Shown: positions 7,630-15,820 of the stretch, piece after piece
How positions within the stretch are numbered: position 1 is the stretch's first letter
Layout of the letters: every line of letters starts with the position of its first letter
Source: Candidatus Helicobacter avistercoris
GTDB lineage: Bacteria; Campylobacterota; Campylobacteria; Campylobacterales; Helicobacteraceae
Reading direction: 5' to 3'
NCBI GenBank assembly: GCA_019115525.1
Contig: DXDJ01000040.1
Coordinates: 1-34,973 of the forward strand
Length of the DNA: 34,973 nt
Notes under the pieces: generated by a model
Database searches by the model: none
Seen by the model: only the letters and a program-made list of their open reading frames with translations
What the model was told of the DNA's origin: nothing
Translations under genes and position numbers: made by a program

Positions 7630-8190
7630 TTATTTTAGGATTCTTGGCAGAGTAATTCCTCTTTGCCCTTGGTATTTTCCAGCCTTGTCTTTATAACTTG
7701 TTTCACATGCCTCATCTCCTTGCAAGAAAAGCACTTGAGCAATCCCCTCATTGGCATAAATCTTTGCAGGAAGTGGGGTTGTGTTTGAAATCTCGATTGT
7801 GATATGCCCTTCAAATTCAGGTTCAAATGGAGTTACATTGACAATGATTCCACATCTTGCATAAGTGCTTTTTCCCAAGCAGATTGCTAGCACATCTCTG
7901 GGGATTTTGAAATACTCCACAGTTCTGGCAAGAGCAAAAGAATTTGGAGGGACAATACAGACATCCCCCTTAAAATCTACAACATTGTTAAAATCGAAGT
8001 TTTTGGGATCTACTACGGTGCTGTTAATATTTGTGAAGATTTTAAATTCATCGCTTACTCTAATATCATAACCATAACTGCTCAGTCCATAGCTCACCAC
8101 GCCACTTCCGATTTGTTTTTCACAAAATGGCTCAATCATTTTGTGTTTTTCACTCATTTCTCTAATCCAAAAATCTGATTTTAGACCCAT
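7630..8190 (-). CDS. dcd: dCTP deaminase
   Basis: Dcd converts dCTP to dUTP, the source of dUMP for thymidylate. The 186 residues fit the family. [35 protein letters not shown] and the C-terminal [13 protein letters not shown] are conserved elements of the homotrimeric fold. AAGGA precedes the ATG. It ends 3 bases from the convergent PAP2-like gene and is divergent from accB, an order also seen in H. pylori (HP0372/HP0371). Confidence 0.95.
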   Translation of the reverse strand: MGLKSDFWIREMSEKHKMIEPFCEKQIGSGVVSYGLSSYGYDIRVSDEFKIFTNINSTVVDPKNFDFNNVVDFKGDVCIVPPNSFALARTVEYFKIPRDVLAICLGKSTYARCGIIVNVTPFEPEFEGHITIEISNTTPLPAKIYANEGIAQVLFLQGDEACETSYKDKAGKYQGQRGITLPRILK

Positions 8191-8227
8191 TGTTTTTCCT
8201 TAATTGTGATGTTTATGATTTTAAATA

Positions 8228-8236
8228 TGCTATGAT
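8228..8236 (+). promoter_or_regulatory. Extended -10 promoter for accB-accC
   Basis: TGC followed by TATGAT (8231-8236) matches an extended -10 box. The start would be near 8243, about 55 bases before the accB ATG. The dcd gene diverges from the same gap. Confidence 0.55.
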
Positions 8237-8297
8237 AGCAAACTTATAGCCTCTCATCTCTCAAGAGAGCAAATCTTGCAAAATAAAGGTTGTGATT

Positions 8298-8753
8298 ATG
8301 AATTTCAAAGAAGTTGAAAAGCTTATTGATATTTTTTCAAAAAACTCAATTTCAAGCATTTTTGTAAAAGAAGGTGATTTTGAAATCCACCTAGAAAAAA
8401 ACGCTCCAGTATCTCAAGCACCTCTTAGCATAGCCCCTGCTGTGTCTTCAGTTCCTGTTGCTCCTAGTACTCCTGCTCCTGTTGTGCAAGAGAGTACAAG
8501 TAGTGTTGCAGAAGGTGTATTTATCGAATCTCCTATGGTAGGGACTTTTTATCGCTGTCCAGCTCCAAACTCTGCTCCTTATGTTAATGTAGGAGACAAA
8601 ATCAAAAAAGGACAGATTATTGGGATTGTTGAAGCGATGAAGATTATGAATGAGATTGAAGCAGATTTTGATTGCAAGATTGTTGAAATTGTCGCTAGCG
8701 ATGCTCAACCTGTTGAGTTTGGAACACCTTTGATAAAAGTTGAGAAAATCTAA
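8298..8753 (+). CDS. accB: Biotin carboxyl carrier protein of acetyl-CoA carboxylase
   Basis: AccB carries the biotin that shuttles CO2 from AccC to AccA/AccD. The biotinylated lysine is in EAMKIMNE, inside a C-terminal biotinyl domain of about 80 residues. Before it lies a Pro/Ala-rich flexible linker, and the N-terminal helix is usual. The length is 151 residues. I chose ATG 8298 because AAAGG at 8285-8289 is 8 bases away; a GTG at 8292 in the same frame is too close to it. The stop is directly followed by the accC ATG, so the two are co-translated. Confidence 0.95.
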   Translation: MNFKEVEKLIDIFSKNSISSIFVKEGDFEIHLEKNAPVSQAPLSIAPAVSSVPVAPSTPAPVVQESTSSVAEGVFIESPMVGTFYRCPAPNSAPYVNVGDKIKKGQIIGIVEAMKIMNEIEADFDCKIVEIVASDAQPVEFGTPLIKVEKI

Positions 8754-10097
8754 ATGAAAAAAATCAAAAGAATCTTGATTGCCAATCGTGGCGAGATTGT
8801 TTTGCGTGCAATTCGCACGATCCAAGAAATGGGAAAAGAGGCTATTGCTGTTTATTCCACAGCAGATAAAGATGCACATTATCTTGATGTAGCTGATGCA
8901 AAAGTATGTATTGGAAGAGAAAAATCAAGCGAGAGCTATCTAAATATCCCTGCAATTATTAGTGCTGCTGAGCTTTTTGAAGCTGATGCGATTTTCCCAG
9001 GATATGGGTTTTTGAGTGAAAATCAACAATTTGTTGAGATTTGCAAACACCACGACATCGAGTTTATTGGCCCAAGCTCTGAGGTAATGAATCTTATGAG
9101 CGATAAGTCTCAAGCAAAAGATGTGATGAGAGAAGCTGGTGTGCCAGTGATTATGGGAAGCGATGGGGCATTAAAAGATTTGGAAGAGGCAAAAAAAGTC
9201 GCACAAGAAATCAGCTATCCTGTCATCATCAAAGCCGCTGCTGGTGGGGGCGGAAGAGGGATGAGAGTGGTAGAGAGCGAAGAGATGCTTGCCAATGCCT
9301 ATCTAGCAGCAGAGAGTGAAGCTCTCAGTGCATTTGGTGATGGCACGATCTATATGGAAAAATTTATTAAAAATCCAAAGCATATTGAAGTGCAGATTTT
9401 GGCAGATAAACATGGCAATGTTGTGCATATTGGAGAGAGAGATTGCTCTGCTCAAAGACGACAACAAAAACTTATCGAAGAAGCCCCAGCGGTGGTATTG
9501 AGTGAAGAAGTAAGAGAGAGATTACTTCAGACTGCAGTCAAGGCTGCTAAACATATCGGATATGTAGGTGCTGGGACATTTGAGTTTTTGCTTGATGCAA
9601 ACAATAAAGATTTTTATTTTATGGAGATGAATACACGACTTCAAGTTGAGCATACTGTAAGTGAAATGATTAGCGGACTTGATTTGGTGGAGTGGATGAT
9701 AAGAATTGCCGAGGGTGAAAAGCTACCAAGTCAAGAAGAAATCACTTTTAATGGCCATTCTATTGAGTGTAGAATCACCGCAGAAGATCCTAAGAAATTC
9801 TTCCCTTGCCCAGGGAAAATCACCACTTGGATCGCTCCAGGGGGTGCACATGTCAGACTTGATACTCAAGCATATTGCAATTATGTTGTGCCAATGTTTT
9901 ATGACTCAATGATTGGCAAGCTTGTTGTATGGGCAGAGAGTAGAGAAAAAGCAATCAAAAGAATGCATCGTGCATTAAAAGAGTTTAAAGTCGAGGGGAT
10001 CAAAACAACAATCCCTTTCCATATTGAAATGATGGAAAATCAAGATTTCAAACAATCCAAAATCCATACAAAGTATCTTGAACAGCACCTTCAATGA
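8754..10097 (+). CDS. accC: Biotin carboxylase AccC
   Basis: AccC carboxylates biotin on AccB with ATP and bicarbonate. The 447-residue ATP-grasp protein shows the N-terminal ILIANRGEIVLRAIRT, the glycine loop KAAAGGGGRGMR, the HIEVQILAD segment, the RDCSAQRRQQKLIEEAP stretch and the EMNTRLQVEHTVSE active site. It starts right after the accB stop and its own stop overlaps the next gene by 4 bases (ATGA). The accB-accC pair is typical and completes, with accA, most of the carboxylase in this window. Confidence 0.97.
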   Translation: MKKIKRILIANRGEIVLRAIRTIQEMGKEAIAVYSTADKDAHYLDVADAKVCIGREKSSESYLNIPAIISAAELFEADAIFPGYGFLSENQQFVEICKHHDIEFIGPSSEVMNLMSDKSQAKDVMREAGVPVIMGSDGALKDLEEAKKVAQEISYPVIIKAAAGGGGRGMRVVESEEMLANAYLAAESEALSAFGDGTIYMEKFIKNPKHIEVQILADKHGNVVHIGERDCSAQRRQQKLIEEAPAVVLSEEVRERLLQTAVKAAKHIGYVGAGTFEFLLDANNKDFYFMEMNTRLQVEHTVSEMISGLDLVEWMIRIAEGEKLPSQEEITFNGHSIECRITAEDPKKFFPCPGKITTWIAPGGAHVRLDTQAYCNYVVPMFYDSMIGKLVVWAESREKAIKRMHRALKEFKVEGIKTTIPFHIEMMENQDFKQSKIHTKYLEQHLQ

Positions 10098-10663
10098 AAA
10101 TCAACAATTCCACTCAATATGAAACGATCAAATTAGTTTCTCAAAAGCCCCAAAATCATGGGGCAAAATCTACCCAAGCTTCAGATCAGCCATCTCAAGA
10201 AGTGGCTCAAAAACCCTTCGTAGATATTAAGATCCTAAACTCTCAGGTTGCACAAGTGCAGGAATTGCAAAAGTATTTAGGAGAAACGCAAAAAAAGCAT
10301 GGAGAATTGATGTTGAGAGTTGAGGGTGAACGATCTCCAGAGATTGAGAAAAAGATCCGCAATCTTGAATTAAAAATTGGCGAAATGCTCAAAAAAAGCC
10401 TAACTCAAAGTCAAGATTTTGAGACACTCCCCTCACTTTATCGCACACTTTTGCAAAGCTACAAAACAAAAGATTATGACAAAATAGAAGCACTTCTTTC
10501 TCAAACCCAAAACAAACTTCACTACCTTTTGGAAAAATTTGAAAATGAAATTTCAAGCACTTTTCCTCAAGGTGCGATGGATTTTGATCCTAAGAAAGTC
10601 AAAAATTCTTTCTTCCCCCAATCCCACAATCCTGCAAAACTTTCTTTAGAATGCTTAGTCTAA
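10094..10663 (+). CDS. Unknown coiled-coil protein between accC and pseC
   Basis: I do not recognise this 189-residue protein. The first 45 residues are rich in Gln, Ser and Lys and look disordered. About residues 48-160 are highly charged helices with coiled-coil character (QVQELQKYLGETQKKH, RNLELKIGEMLKK, LLEKFENE). There is no signal peptide or membrane segment. Its start overlaps the accC stop by 4 bases and its end overlaps the pseC start by 13 bases, so it is very likely translated with both. Nearby flagellar genes allow a guess at a chaperone or scaffold role, but nothing in the sequence proves it. Confidence 0.75.
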   Translation: MKINNSTQYETIKLVSQKPQNHGAKSTQASDQPSQEVAQKPFVDIKILNSQVAQVQELQKYLGETQKKHGELMLRVEGERSPEIEKKIRNLELKIGEMLKKSLTQSQDFETLPSLYRTLLQSYKTKDYDKIEALLSQTQNKLHYLLEKFENEISSTFPQGAMDFDPKKVKNSFFPQSHNPAKLSLECLV

Positions 10664-11769
10664 ATCCTTATAGCACTCAATTGATTGAAGAAGATGATAT
10701 TGAGGCTGTTGCTCAAGTTCTTAGAGGGGCGACTCTAACCCAAGGTGAGCAGACTGAGATTTTTGAAAAGGAATTGGCTGAGTATTTGGGAGTGAAGTAT
10801 GTCTTGACTTTTAATTCTGCTACTTCTGCTCTTTATTGTGCATACAAGGCTTACAATCTTGCAGATAGTGAAGTTATCACTACACCTATAAGCTTTGTAG
10901 CTACTTGCAATATGCTTTTAGAAAATGATGCAAAGCCTATTTTTTGCGATATCAAAAGTGATGGAAATATCAATGAAGAGAAGATTGCTTCTTTGATCAC
11001 TCCCAAAACCAAAGCAATTGTTAGTGTGGATTATGCAGGGAAAAGCGTAGAAATTGAGAAGATAAAAGCAATTGCACAAGAACATAATCTAATTTGGATT
11101 TCAGATAGTTCTCATAGCTTTGGTGGCGAGTATAAGGGGGAGAAGATTGGAGGATTTGCAGATAGCACGATTTTTAGTTTTCATCCTCTAAAACCTCTTA
11201 CAACAGGTGAGGGCGGGGCGTTGGCAACAAATGATGAAAATATTTATAAGAGAGCCAAACTGATCCGCTCTCATGGTGTTGTGAAAAAAACTTTATGGAA
11301 TAGTGAAGTAAGTGAGAGTGGATTTAATTTTAGAATGACAGATATTGCCTCAGCACTTGGTAGATCTCAGCTCAAAAAGGTGGATTCTTTTATTGCAAGA
11401 AGAGAGCAAATCGCAAGATTTTATGATGAGATTTTTGACAACAATCCTCACTTTGACACTCTGCTTATTCCTTCTTACATCAAAAGCTCACGGCATCTTT
11501 ATCCTATTTTTCTAAAGCAAAAATATTTCTGCTCCAAAGAAGAGATTTTTAAAGCATTACAAAAAGAGGGATTGGGTGTGCAGGTGCATTATAAACCTAT
11601 CCATCTTTACTCTCTTTATTCTCCTTACTCTCCACTTTATATGGCAGAAGCTTTTTACAAGGCTGAGATTTCTATCCCATGCCATCAAAAAATGACACAA
11701 GAGGATGCAAAAATAACAGCGGAGAAAATTTTCTCAGTATTTCAAAGCTTACAGATATGCAAAGCTTAA
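10651..11769 (+). CDS. pseC: PLP aminotransferase PseC of pseudaminic acid synthesis
   Basis: PseC transfers an amino group to the 4-keto sugar made by PseB, giving UDP-4-amino-4,6-dideoxy-N-acetyl-altrosamine on the way to pseudaminic acid, which decorates flagellin. The 372-residue DegT/DnrJ/EryC1 protein has the phosphate-binding FNSATSALY, the aspartate in WISDSSHSFGGEY and the PLP lysine Lys181 in FHPLKPLTTGEGG. No clear ribosome site is seen; the start lies inside the end of the upstream gene, so coupling is likely. It stands before the flgM-flgK genes, which fits a motility role. Confidence 0.92.
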   Translation: MLSLNPYSTQLIEEDDIEAVAQVLRGATLTQGEQTEIFEKELAEYLGVKYVLTFNSATSALYCAYKAYNLADSEVITTPISFVATCNMLLENDAKPIFCDIKSDGNINEEKIASLITPKTKAIVSVDYAGKSVEIEKIKAIAQEHNLIWISDSSHSFGGEYKGEKIGGFADSTIFSFHPLKPLTTGEGGALATNDENIYKRAKLIRSHGVVKKTLWNSEVSESGFNFRMTDIASALGRSQLKKVDSFIARREQIARFYDEIFDNNPHFDTLLIPSYIKSSRHLYPIFLKQKYFCSKEEIFKALQKEGLGVQVHYKPIHLYSLYSPYSPLYMAEAFYKAEISIPCHQKMTQEDAKITAEKIFSVFQSLQICKA

Positions 11770-11817
11770 AGTTTTTGAACAAAAAATCAAAGATTGGAAA
11801 AAGTTTTGAATCCAAAG

Positions 11818-11826
11818 TGTTATAAT
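11818..11826 (+). promoter_or_regulatory. Extended -10 promoter before the small membrane gene
   Basis: TGT followed by a perfect TATAAT at 11821-11826 forms an extended -10. Transcription would start near 11833, 28 bases before the ATG at 11861. It could serve the downstream flgM group as a housekeeping promoter. Confidence 0.65.
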
Positions 11827-11860
11827 CGCATATATTCCCAACATCCTTTTGGAGGCAGAG

Positions 11861-12046
11861 ATGACTGAGCTTAAGGTTTGGATTGTTCCTTGTATTATGT
11901 TTAGTATCTTTTTAGCACTCGTGAGTGCTATTCTTGTCTATACTTACAGTGATGTAGATGCTAGACTTGGAAGTTCCTCTGAGGGCAATCAATCGATTAT
12001 GAGTATGCAAGCTTTTCAAGAAGCAATGGGGACAACACTAAAGTAA
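11861..12046 (+). CDS. Small single-pass membrane protein, unknown function
   Basis: The 61-residue protein has one strong membrane segment (about residues 7-30, IVPCIMFSIFLALVSAILVY) and a short polar C-terminal tail ending AFQEAMGTTLK. The ATG at 11861 has GGAGG at 11851-11855; the frame could also open at a TTG at 11849, but that would lie across the ribosome site. It comes after a strong extended -10 and directly before the sigma-28-type promoter of flgM. I recognise no family. Its place in a flagellar gene group may or may not mean a motility role. Confidence 0.75.
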   Translation: MTELKVWIVPCIMFSIFLALVSAILVYTYSDVDARLGSSSEGNQSIMSMQAFQEAMGTTLK

Positions 12047-12047
12047 T

Positions 12048-12074
12048 TAAAGTAAATCAAAAAATAGTCGATAT
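12048..12074 (+). promoter_or_regulatory. Sigma-28 (FliA) type promoter for flgM
   Basis: TAAAGTAA, 11 bases, then GTCGATAT match the FliA consensus TAAAGTTT-N11-GCCGATAA with exact spacing. The start would be near 12081, 27 bases before the flgM ATG. Confidence 0.75.
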
Positions 12075-12107
12075 GGAAGAAAGTATGACAACATGGAGGT
12101 TAAGGCG

Positions 12108-12326
12108 ATGGTTAGAAATACATTAGAGAGAAGTCTAGGATCAGTTTATTCTCAAAAAATTGAAAAAAATCAGCGTGAAAGAGTGCAGGTAGAAACAAAA
12201 AAAGCAGAAGAAACTCAATCTCTAGATCGTGTTGCACAAATCAAAGAACAAGTGCAAAATGGAACATATCAACTCGATATGAAAAAAACTTCAGAAAAAA
12301 TGGTACTACATTTGCTTAATCTCTAA
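12108..12326 (+). CDS. flgM: Anti-sigma-28 factor FlgM
   Basis: FlgM binds FliA (sigma-28) and keeps late flagellar genes off until the hook is done. The 72-residue protein has the family C-terminus: SLDRVAQIKEQVQNGTYQLD followed by MKKTSEKMVLHLL. The start at 12108 has GGAGG at 12095-12099; an in-frame ATG at 12093 overlaps that site and is less likely. A sigma-28-type promoter lies right before it, so FliA probably drives its own inhibitor. FlgN-like and flgK genes follow, the order also found in Campylobacter (flgM, Cj1465, flgK). Confidence 0.9.
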   Translation: MVRNTLERSLGSVYSQKIEKNQRERVQVETKKAEETQSLDRVAQIKEQVQNGTYQLDMKKTSEKMVLHLLNL

Positions 12327-12336
12327 AAACAAATCT

Positions 12337-12356
12337 CCTAGCCCTTTGTGGCTAGG
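12337..12356 (+). promoter_or_regulatory. Hairpin between flgM and flgN
   Basis: CCTAGCC and GGCTAGG form a perfect 7-bp stem around CTTTGT, followed by only CTTT. The AGGG ribosome site of the next gene follows 4 bases later. It could be a weak terminator or an RNA-stability element that lets flgM be expressed above flgN and flgK. Confidence 0.5.
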
Positions 12357-12370
12357 CTTTAGGGATGACA

Positions 12371-12799
12371 ATGCTTCACCAATATTTAAAAGATGCTATT
12401 CTTGAATTAAAAAATCTTATTGAACTCACTCGAAGAGATGTCGCCGATCTCTCTGAGGCAAAAAATGAAGAAATTTTCCAGCGTTTGCCTCAAAAAGAAA
12501 ATTTGATCAAAAGTTTTGAGCAAAAAAAATCAATGATAGATCGCTCTATGGTCGAACTTAGGGACAAAAACCCTTCAAAATCTCTTTCAGAACTTTTGGA
12601 TCAAGAAGCATTGGATTTGCTTGATGAGCTAAAACTTTCGCTCAAAGAGCTCAAAGATCTCAACGCTGGCTATGCACGCAGTGTATATGCAGTCAATGAG
12701 TTCTATACCTCGCTTTTACGCAAAATCATTCCTCACGAGAGTAGCGGATATGGCGGACACGCAAAACCCCAACAAAGCTTTTTGACAATACAGGTGTAA
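12371..12799 (+). CDS. flgN: FlgN-like chaperone for FlgK/FlgL
   Basis: FlgN-type chaperones keep hook-associated proteins export-ready. The 142-residue protein is almost all helix, with long charged stretches (LKDAILELKNLIELTRRDVA, LLDELKLSLKELKDLNAGYA) and a YAVNEFYTSLLRKI end, like the FlgN family (H. pylori HP1120 type). The start at 12371 has AGGG 6 bases upstream; an ATG at 12365 in the same frame directly abuts that site. It ends one base before flgK, its likely client. Assignment rests on context and helical pattern as well as family likeness. Confidence 0.75.
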   Translation: MLHQYLKDAILELKNLIELTRRDVADLSEAKNEEIFQRLPQKENLIKSFEQKKSMIDRSMVELRDKNPSKSLSELLDQEALDLLDELKLSLKELKDLNAGYARSVYAVNEFYTSLLRKIIPHESSGYGGHAKPQQSFLTIQV

Positions 12800-12800
12800 T

Positions 12801-14618
12801 ATGGGCGGAATCCTTACTTCACTCAATACCTCATATACAGGATTGCAAGCCCATCAAGCAATGGTGGATACAACAGGAAACAATATTGCAAATGCTAGTG
12901 ATGAGTTTTATTCACGCCAAAGGGTTGCACTCAAGCCTCAAAATCCACTCAATAAGGGAAATTACAATATTGGGACTGGGGTGCAGATTGAGAGCATTGT
13001 GCGTGCCCATGATGAGTTTGTTTTCCAACGCTATGGGAGAGCTGCTCAAGAGAAAGAGTTTTTTCAAACCCAATATGACAAACTTCGTGAAACTTCATCA
13101 CTCTTCCCCGATTTGGAGGGTGTGGGGATTTATGATGATTTGCAAAAGTATTTCACTTCTTGGAAAGATTTAAGTAAGAATCCAAAAGATCCAGCACAAA
13201 AACAGCTTGTCATTCAAGCTGCCCAAACACTTGTTCGTGCAATTCATTCTGCTTATGATAATGTAGCAACAATGCAGAAAAAAACAAGCGATGAATTGGC
13301 TTTGAGGATAGAAGAGGTTAATCGTATTGGAAAACAAATTGCAGAGATTAACAAGAAGCTAAGTATTAAAGAATCGCATGTAGATCTTTCTTATGCCAAT
13401 GACTTAAGAGATCAAAGAGACAAATTAGAATTTGAGCTAAAAGAACTTATTGGTGGAGTAGTTTTCAAGTCCAATCTCAAAACAAACATTTCTATCAATT
13501 CAAGAGATGTGGATTATGGTGAGAATTATGTAATGAATGTTGCTGGAGGATTTAATATCGTTGATGGTGTGAATTTTCACCCTCTTGTTGTCAAGCCTTC
13601 GCACAATGGCGAGTTTCTTAATCACGTTTATTTCCAAAACCAAGATTATCGTCCAGTTGATATTACCAATAGTCTTTTAGAAGGGAAGATTGGAGGCTTG
13701 ATTAAGCTCTGTTCTGATGGATATGATGGCTCTGTGCCTGGAAAATTGCAAAAATACTTAAATATGGTCAATACTTTTGCACAAGGCTTTATTGAAGCAT
13801 CCAACAACATCTATGCTCAAAGTGCGACAACTTCTGTGCAAAGTAAATTTCTAGAAGTTCGCAATGATCAATCGCTGATTGATAGCGATTATAATATTAG
13901 AGAGGGTGCTTTTGATATTGTGATCTACAATGGCGATGGTGAGGAGATTGGAGTAAAAACCATTGAGGTAACACCACTGACGACAATTCAAGATATTGTC
14001 AAGCAAATCAATGCCAATACAGATGATAATAATGACAAAAATACACTTAATGATATTGATGATTATTTCACAGCAAACTATGATTATCAAGTGGGTAGAT
14101 TTCAGATTATGCCAAAGAATCAGAGTGATGTGTATATTGGGGTGAGAGATAGAGGGAGCAATCTACCTGGTGCTTTTGGACTCAATCGCTTCTTTGATGG
14201 AGATAATGCAAAAAATATTGAGATTAGCTCAATGTATGTGCAAGATCCAACAAAGCTTCGTCCTTGGGTTTCTCCAACAAGTGGAAATACAGATGTTGCT
14301 AATATGATGCAACAACTCCAATACGATGATATTACTTTTCAAGAGAGCAAAGTCAATAAGCAAGATATGGAGATTGCACAATACTATCGCCTTCTAGGTG
14401 GTGCAATCGCCACGGACACACAATCGGTCAAAACTACATTGGACACCAAATCCGCACTTCTCTCTGCTGCTAAAAAAGAGTATTTGAGCATTTCACAAGT
14501 TAGTGTAGATGAGGAAATGGTCAATTTGATTAAGTTTCAGAGTGGATATGCTGCCAACGCAAAAGTGGTTAGCACGATTGATAAAATGATAGATACACTT
14601 CTAGGACTTAAGCAATAA
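12801..14618 (+). CDS. flgK: Flagellar hook-associated protein 1 (FlgK)
   Basis: FlgK joins the hook to the filament. The 605 residues start with LTSLNTSYTGLQAHQAMVD and NNIANASDEFYSRQRV, the usual D0 domain, and end with DEEMVNLIKFQSGYAANAKV followed by IDKMIDTLLGLKQ, the matching C-terminal D0. Coiled D1 segments lie between about residues 80-220 and before the C-terminus; the middle holds a variable surface domain with many Asp/Asn residues. AGGTG precedes the ATG. The previous gene is its probable chaperone. The end faces the convergent TraF-like gene across a small hairpin. Confidence 0.95.
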   Translation: MGGILTSLNTSYTGLQAHQAMVDTTGNNIANASDEFYSRQRVALKPQNPLNKGNYNIGTGVQIESIVRAHDEFVFQRYGRAAQEKEFFQTQYDKLRETSSLFPDLEGVGIYDDLQKYFTSWKDLSKNPKDPAQKQLVIQAAQTLVRAIHSAYDNVATMQKKTSDELALRIEEVNRIGKQIAEINKKLSIKESHVDLSYANDLRDQRDKLEFELKELIGGVVFKSNLKTNISINSRDVDYGENYVMNVAGGFNIVDGVNFHPLVVKPSHNGEFLNHVYFQNQDYRPVDITNSLLEGKIGGLIKLCSDGYDGSVPGKLQKYLNMVNTFAQGFIEASNNIYAQSATTSVQSKFLEVRNDQSLIDSDYNIREGAFDIVIYNGDGEEIGVKTIEVTPLTTIQDIVKQINANTDDNNDKNTLNDIDDYFTANYDYQVGRFQIMPKNQSDVYIGVRDRGSNLPGAFGLNRFFDGDNAKNIEISSMYVQDPTKLRPWVSPTSGNTDVANMMQQLQYDDITFQESKVNKQDMEIAQYYRLLGGAIATDTQSVKTTLDTKSALLSAAKKEYLSISQVSVDEEMVNLIKFQSGYAANAKVVSTIDKMIDTLLGLKQ

Positions 14619-14627
14619 ATCCTAGAA
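14599..14627. terminator. Possible hairpin terminator between convergent genes
   Basis: TTCTAGGA and TCCTAGAA pair perfectly around 13 bases that hold the flgK stop; the right arm overlaps the stop of the minus-strand gene. No T run follows on either side, so ending would be weak or factor-dependent. Confidence 0.4.
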
Positions 14628-15818
14628 AGTAAAACTCCCTCCAACCTTGACATTTAAAGCATCGGGGATTTTGTAGCTATTGAATTTAAACATCTCGCTT
14701 GATGCTTGGATGGCAACATCTAAGAATCCTAAGAGATTGATCCCTCCTGTGATAACCACGCCATTGTCAAACTTGTTTGTCATATCCCCCATAAGTCCAA
14801 AACGCAAATCAATGTATTTAAAATCCATCAAAAGCCCACCACCGATCATTTGAGTTTTGTAAGATCCATCAAAAAGATAATCATTGGGAGCTAGATCGCT
14901 ATCAAAAGTGAGAGTGAAATATTCTGCAAACTCATAAGAGAGTCCGACTCTAAATTGTGGAGAAATTTTAACCTTTTGTCCATTGCCTAGATCAAAAGTG
15001 GGGACATTGATATTTTTTGCTACCAAACCAACATTGACTCCATAAATTGAATACAACAATCCAAGATCAATACCAAAGGAGCTAACAGGTGTGAGCGAAG
15101 ATGTGTTTTTAAGAAGGGTAAAATTTGCATCCCCACTACTTGTAACTTTTCCATCAATTCCAAAATCAAATGCAGAAGCACCCATATATTTGATCGCTCC
15201 TCCAATGCTAATATCTCCTCCACTTGTTTCAAATCTCCACCCCCAACCTATGGGAACTTCAAGCAAAATCATTCCATCAAGTTTTCCTGTCGCTTGAAGT
15301 GAGGTGCTATTAGTTCCAGTATTTGTCGTTGTGCCAATATTTCCAGAGCCAAATGCTGAGAGAAAAGCTGCCATTGTAAAAGCACCAATAGGGCTTCTTA
15401 CTTCTATTATCTCATCTGTTGGATTCCCTTCTGCATCAAGCTTTGGAATCTCCCTCACTCCTCCTGTGATTTGTATCACCAATCCGTTTTGGCTTGAGAG
15501 TGCCAAAGAATTTGTGGGATGATCGTTGAGCTGATTGTAGAGTTGTGTAATATCAATATTGTTTCCACCTCCACCCATAAGAGCTGAAAGCACATCCCCT
15601 AAACCTCTTTGCTCCATTCCTATACCAACGCTATAACCAAACTTTCCACGATTATCACTTGCTAAAAGTGCAGGGTTGTAATAAATCCCCCAAGCGGATT
15701 TTCTAAGTGCTACACCGCTATCTCCAAGTCCAGCAGAAGTGTTTCCCATACTTCCAAAAGTCAAGGCATTGAGTAAATTGAATGCACAAAAACTCACTCC
15801 CAAAACTAACTTTTTCAA
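14622..15818 (-). CDS. TraF-like outer-membrane beta-barrel protein
   Basis: The 398-residue protein has a signal peptide (MKKLVLGVSFCAFNLLNALTF) and then GSMGNTSAGLGDSGVALRKS and YYNPALLA, the N-terminal pattern of the TraF_2/FadL-like barrel family often labelled conjugal transfer protein TraF. Alternating amphipathic strands follow, ending in a C-terminal Phe (GGSFTF) as outer-membrane proteins do. It starts with TTG, with AGGAG upstream and just 2 bases after the argJ stop. The conjugation label is a family name only: no transfer genes are nearby. It may move hydrophobic compounds or act as a structural porin. Confidence 0.75.
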   Translation of the reverse strand: MKKLVLGVSFCAFNLLNALTFGSMGNTSAGLGDSGVALRKSAWGIYYNPALLASDNRGKFGYSVGIGMEQRGLGDVLSALMGGGGNNIDITQLYNQLNDHPTNSLALSSQNGLVIQITGGVREIPKLDAEGNPTDEIIEVRSPIGAFTMAAFLSAFGSGNIGTTTNTGTNSTSLQATGKLDGMILLEVPIGWGWRFETSGGDISIGGAIKYMGASAFDFGIDGKVTSSGDANFTLLKNTSSLTPVSSFGIDLGLLYSIYGVNVGLVAKNINVPTFDLGNGQKVKISPQFRVGLSYEFAEYFTLTFDSDLAPNDYLFDGSYKTQMIGGGLLMDFKYIDLRFGLMGDMTNKFDNGVVITGGINLLGFLDVAIQASSEMFKFNSYKIPDALNVKVGGSFTF

Positions 15819-15820
15819 TC

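Noticed and set aside
8292-8297. GTG start for accB two codons upstream
   Set aside because: It is only 2 bases from the AAAGG ribosome site, while the ATG at 8298 has a normal 8-base spacing.
14622-15818. Reading the TraF-like protein as evidence of a conjugative element
   Set aside because: There are no other transfer, integrase or plasmid genes. The family name covers many chromosomal outer-membrane barrels.
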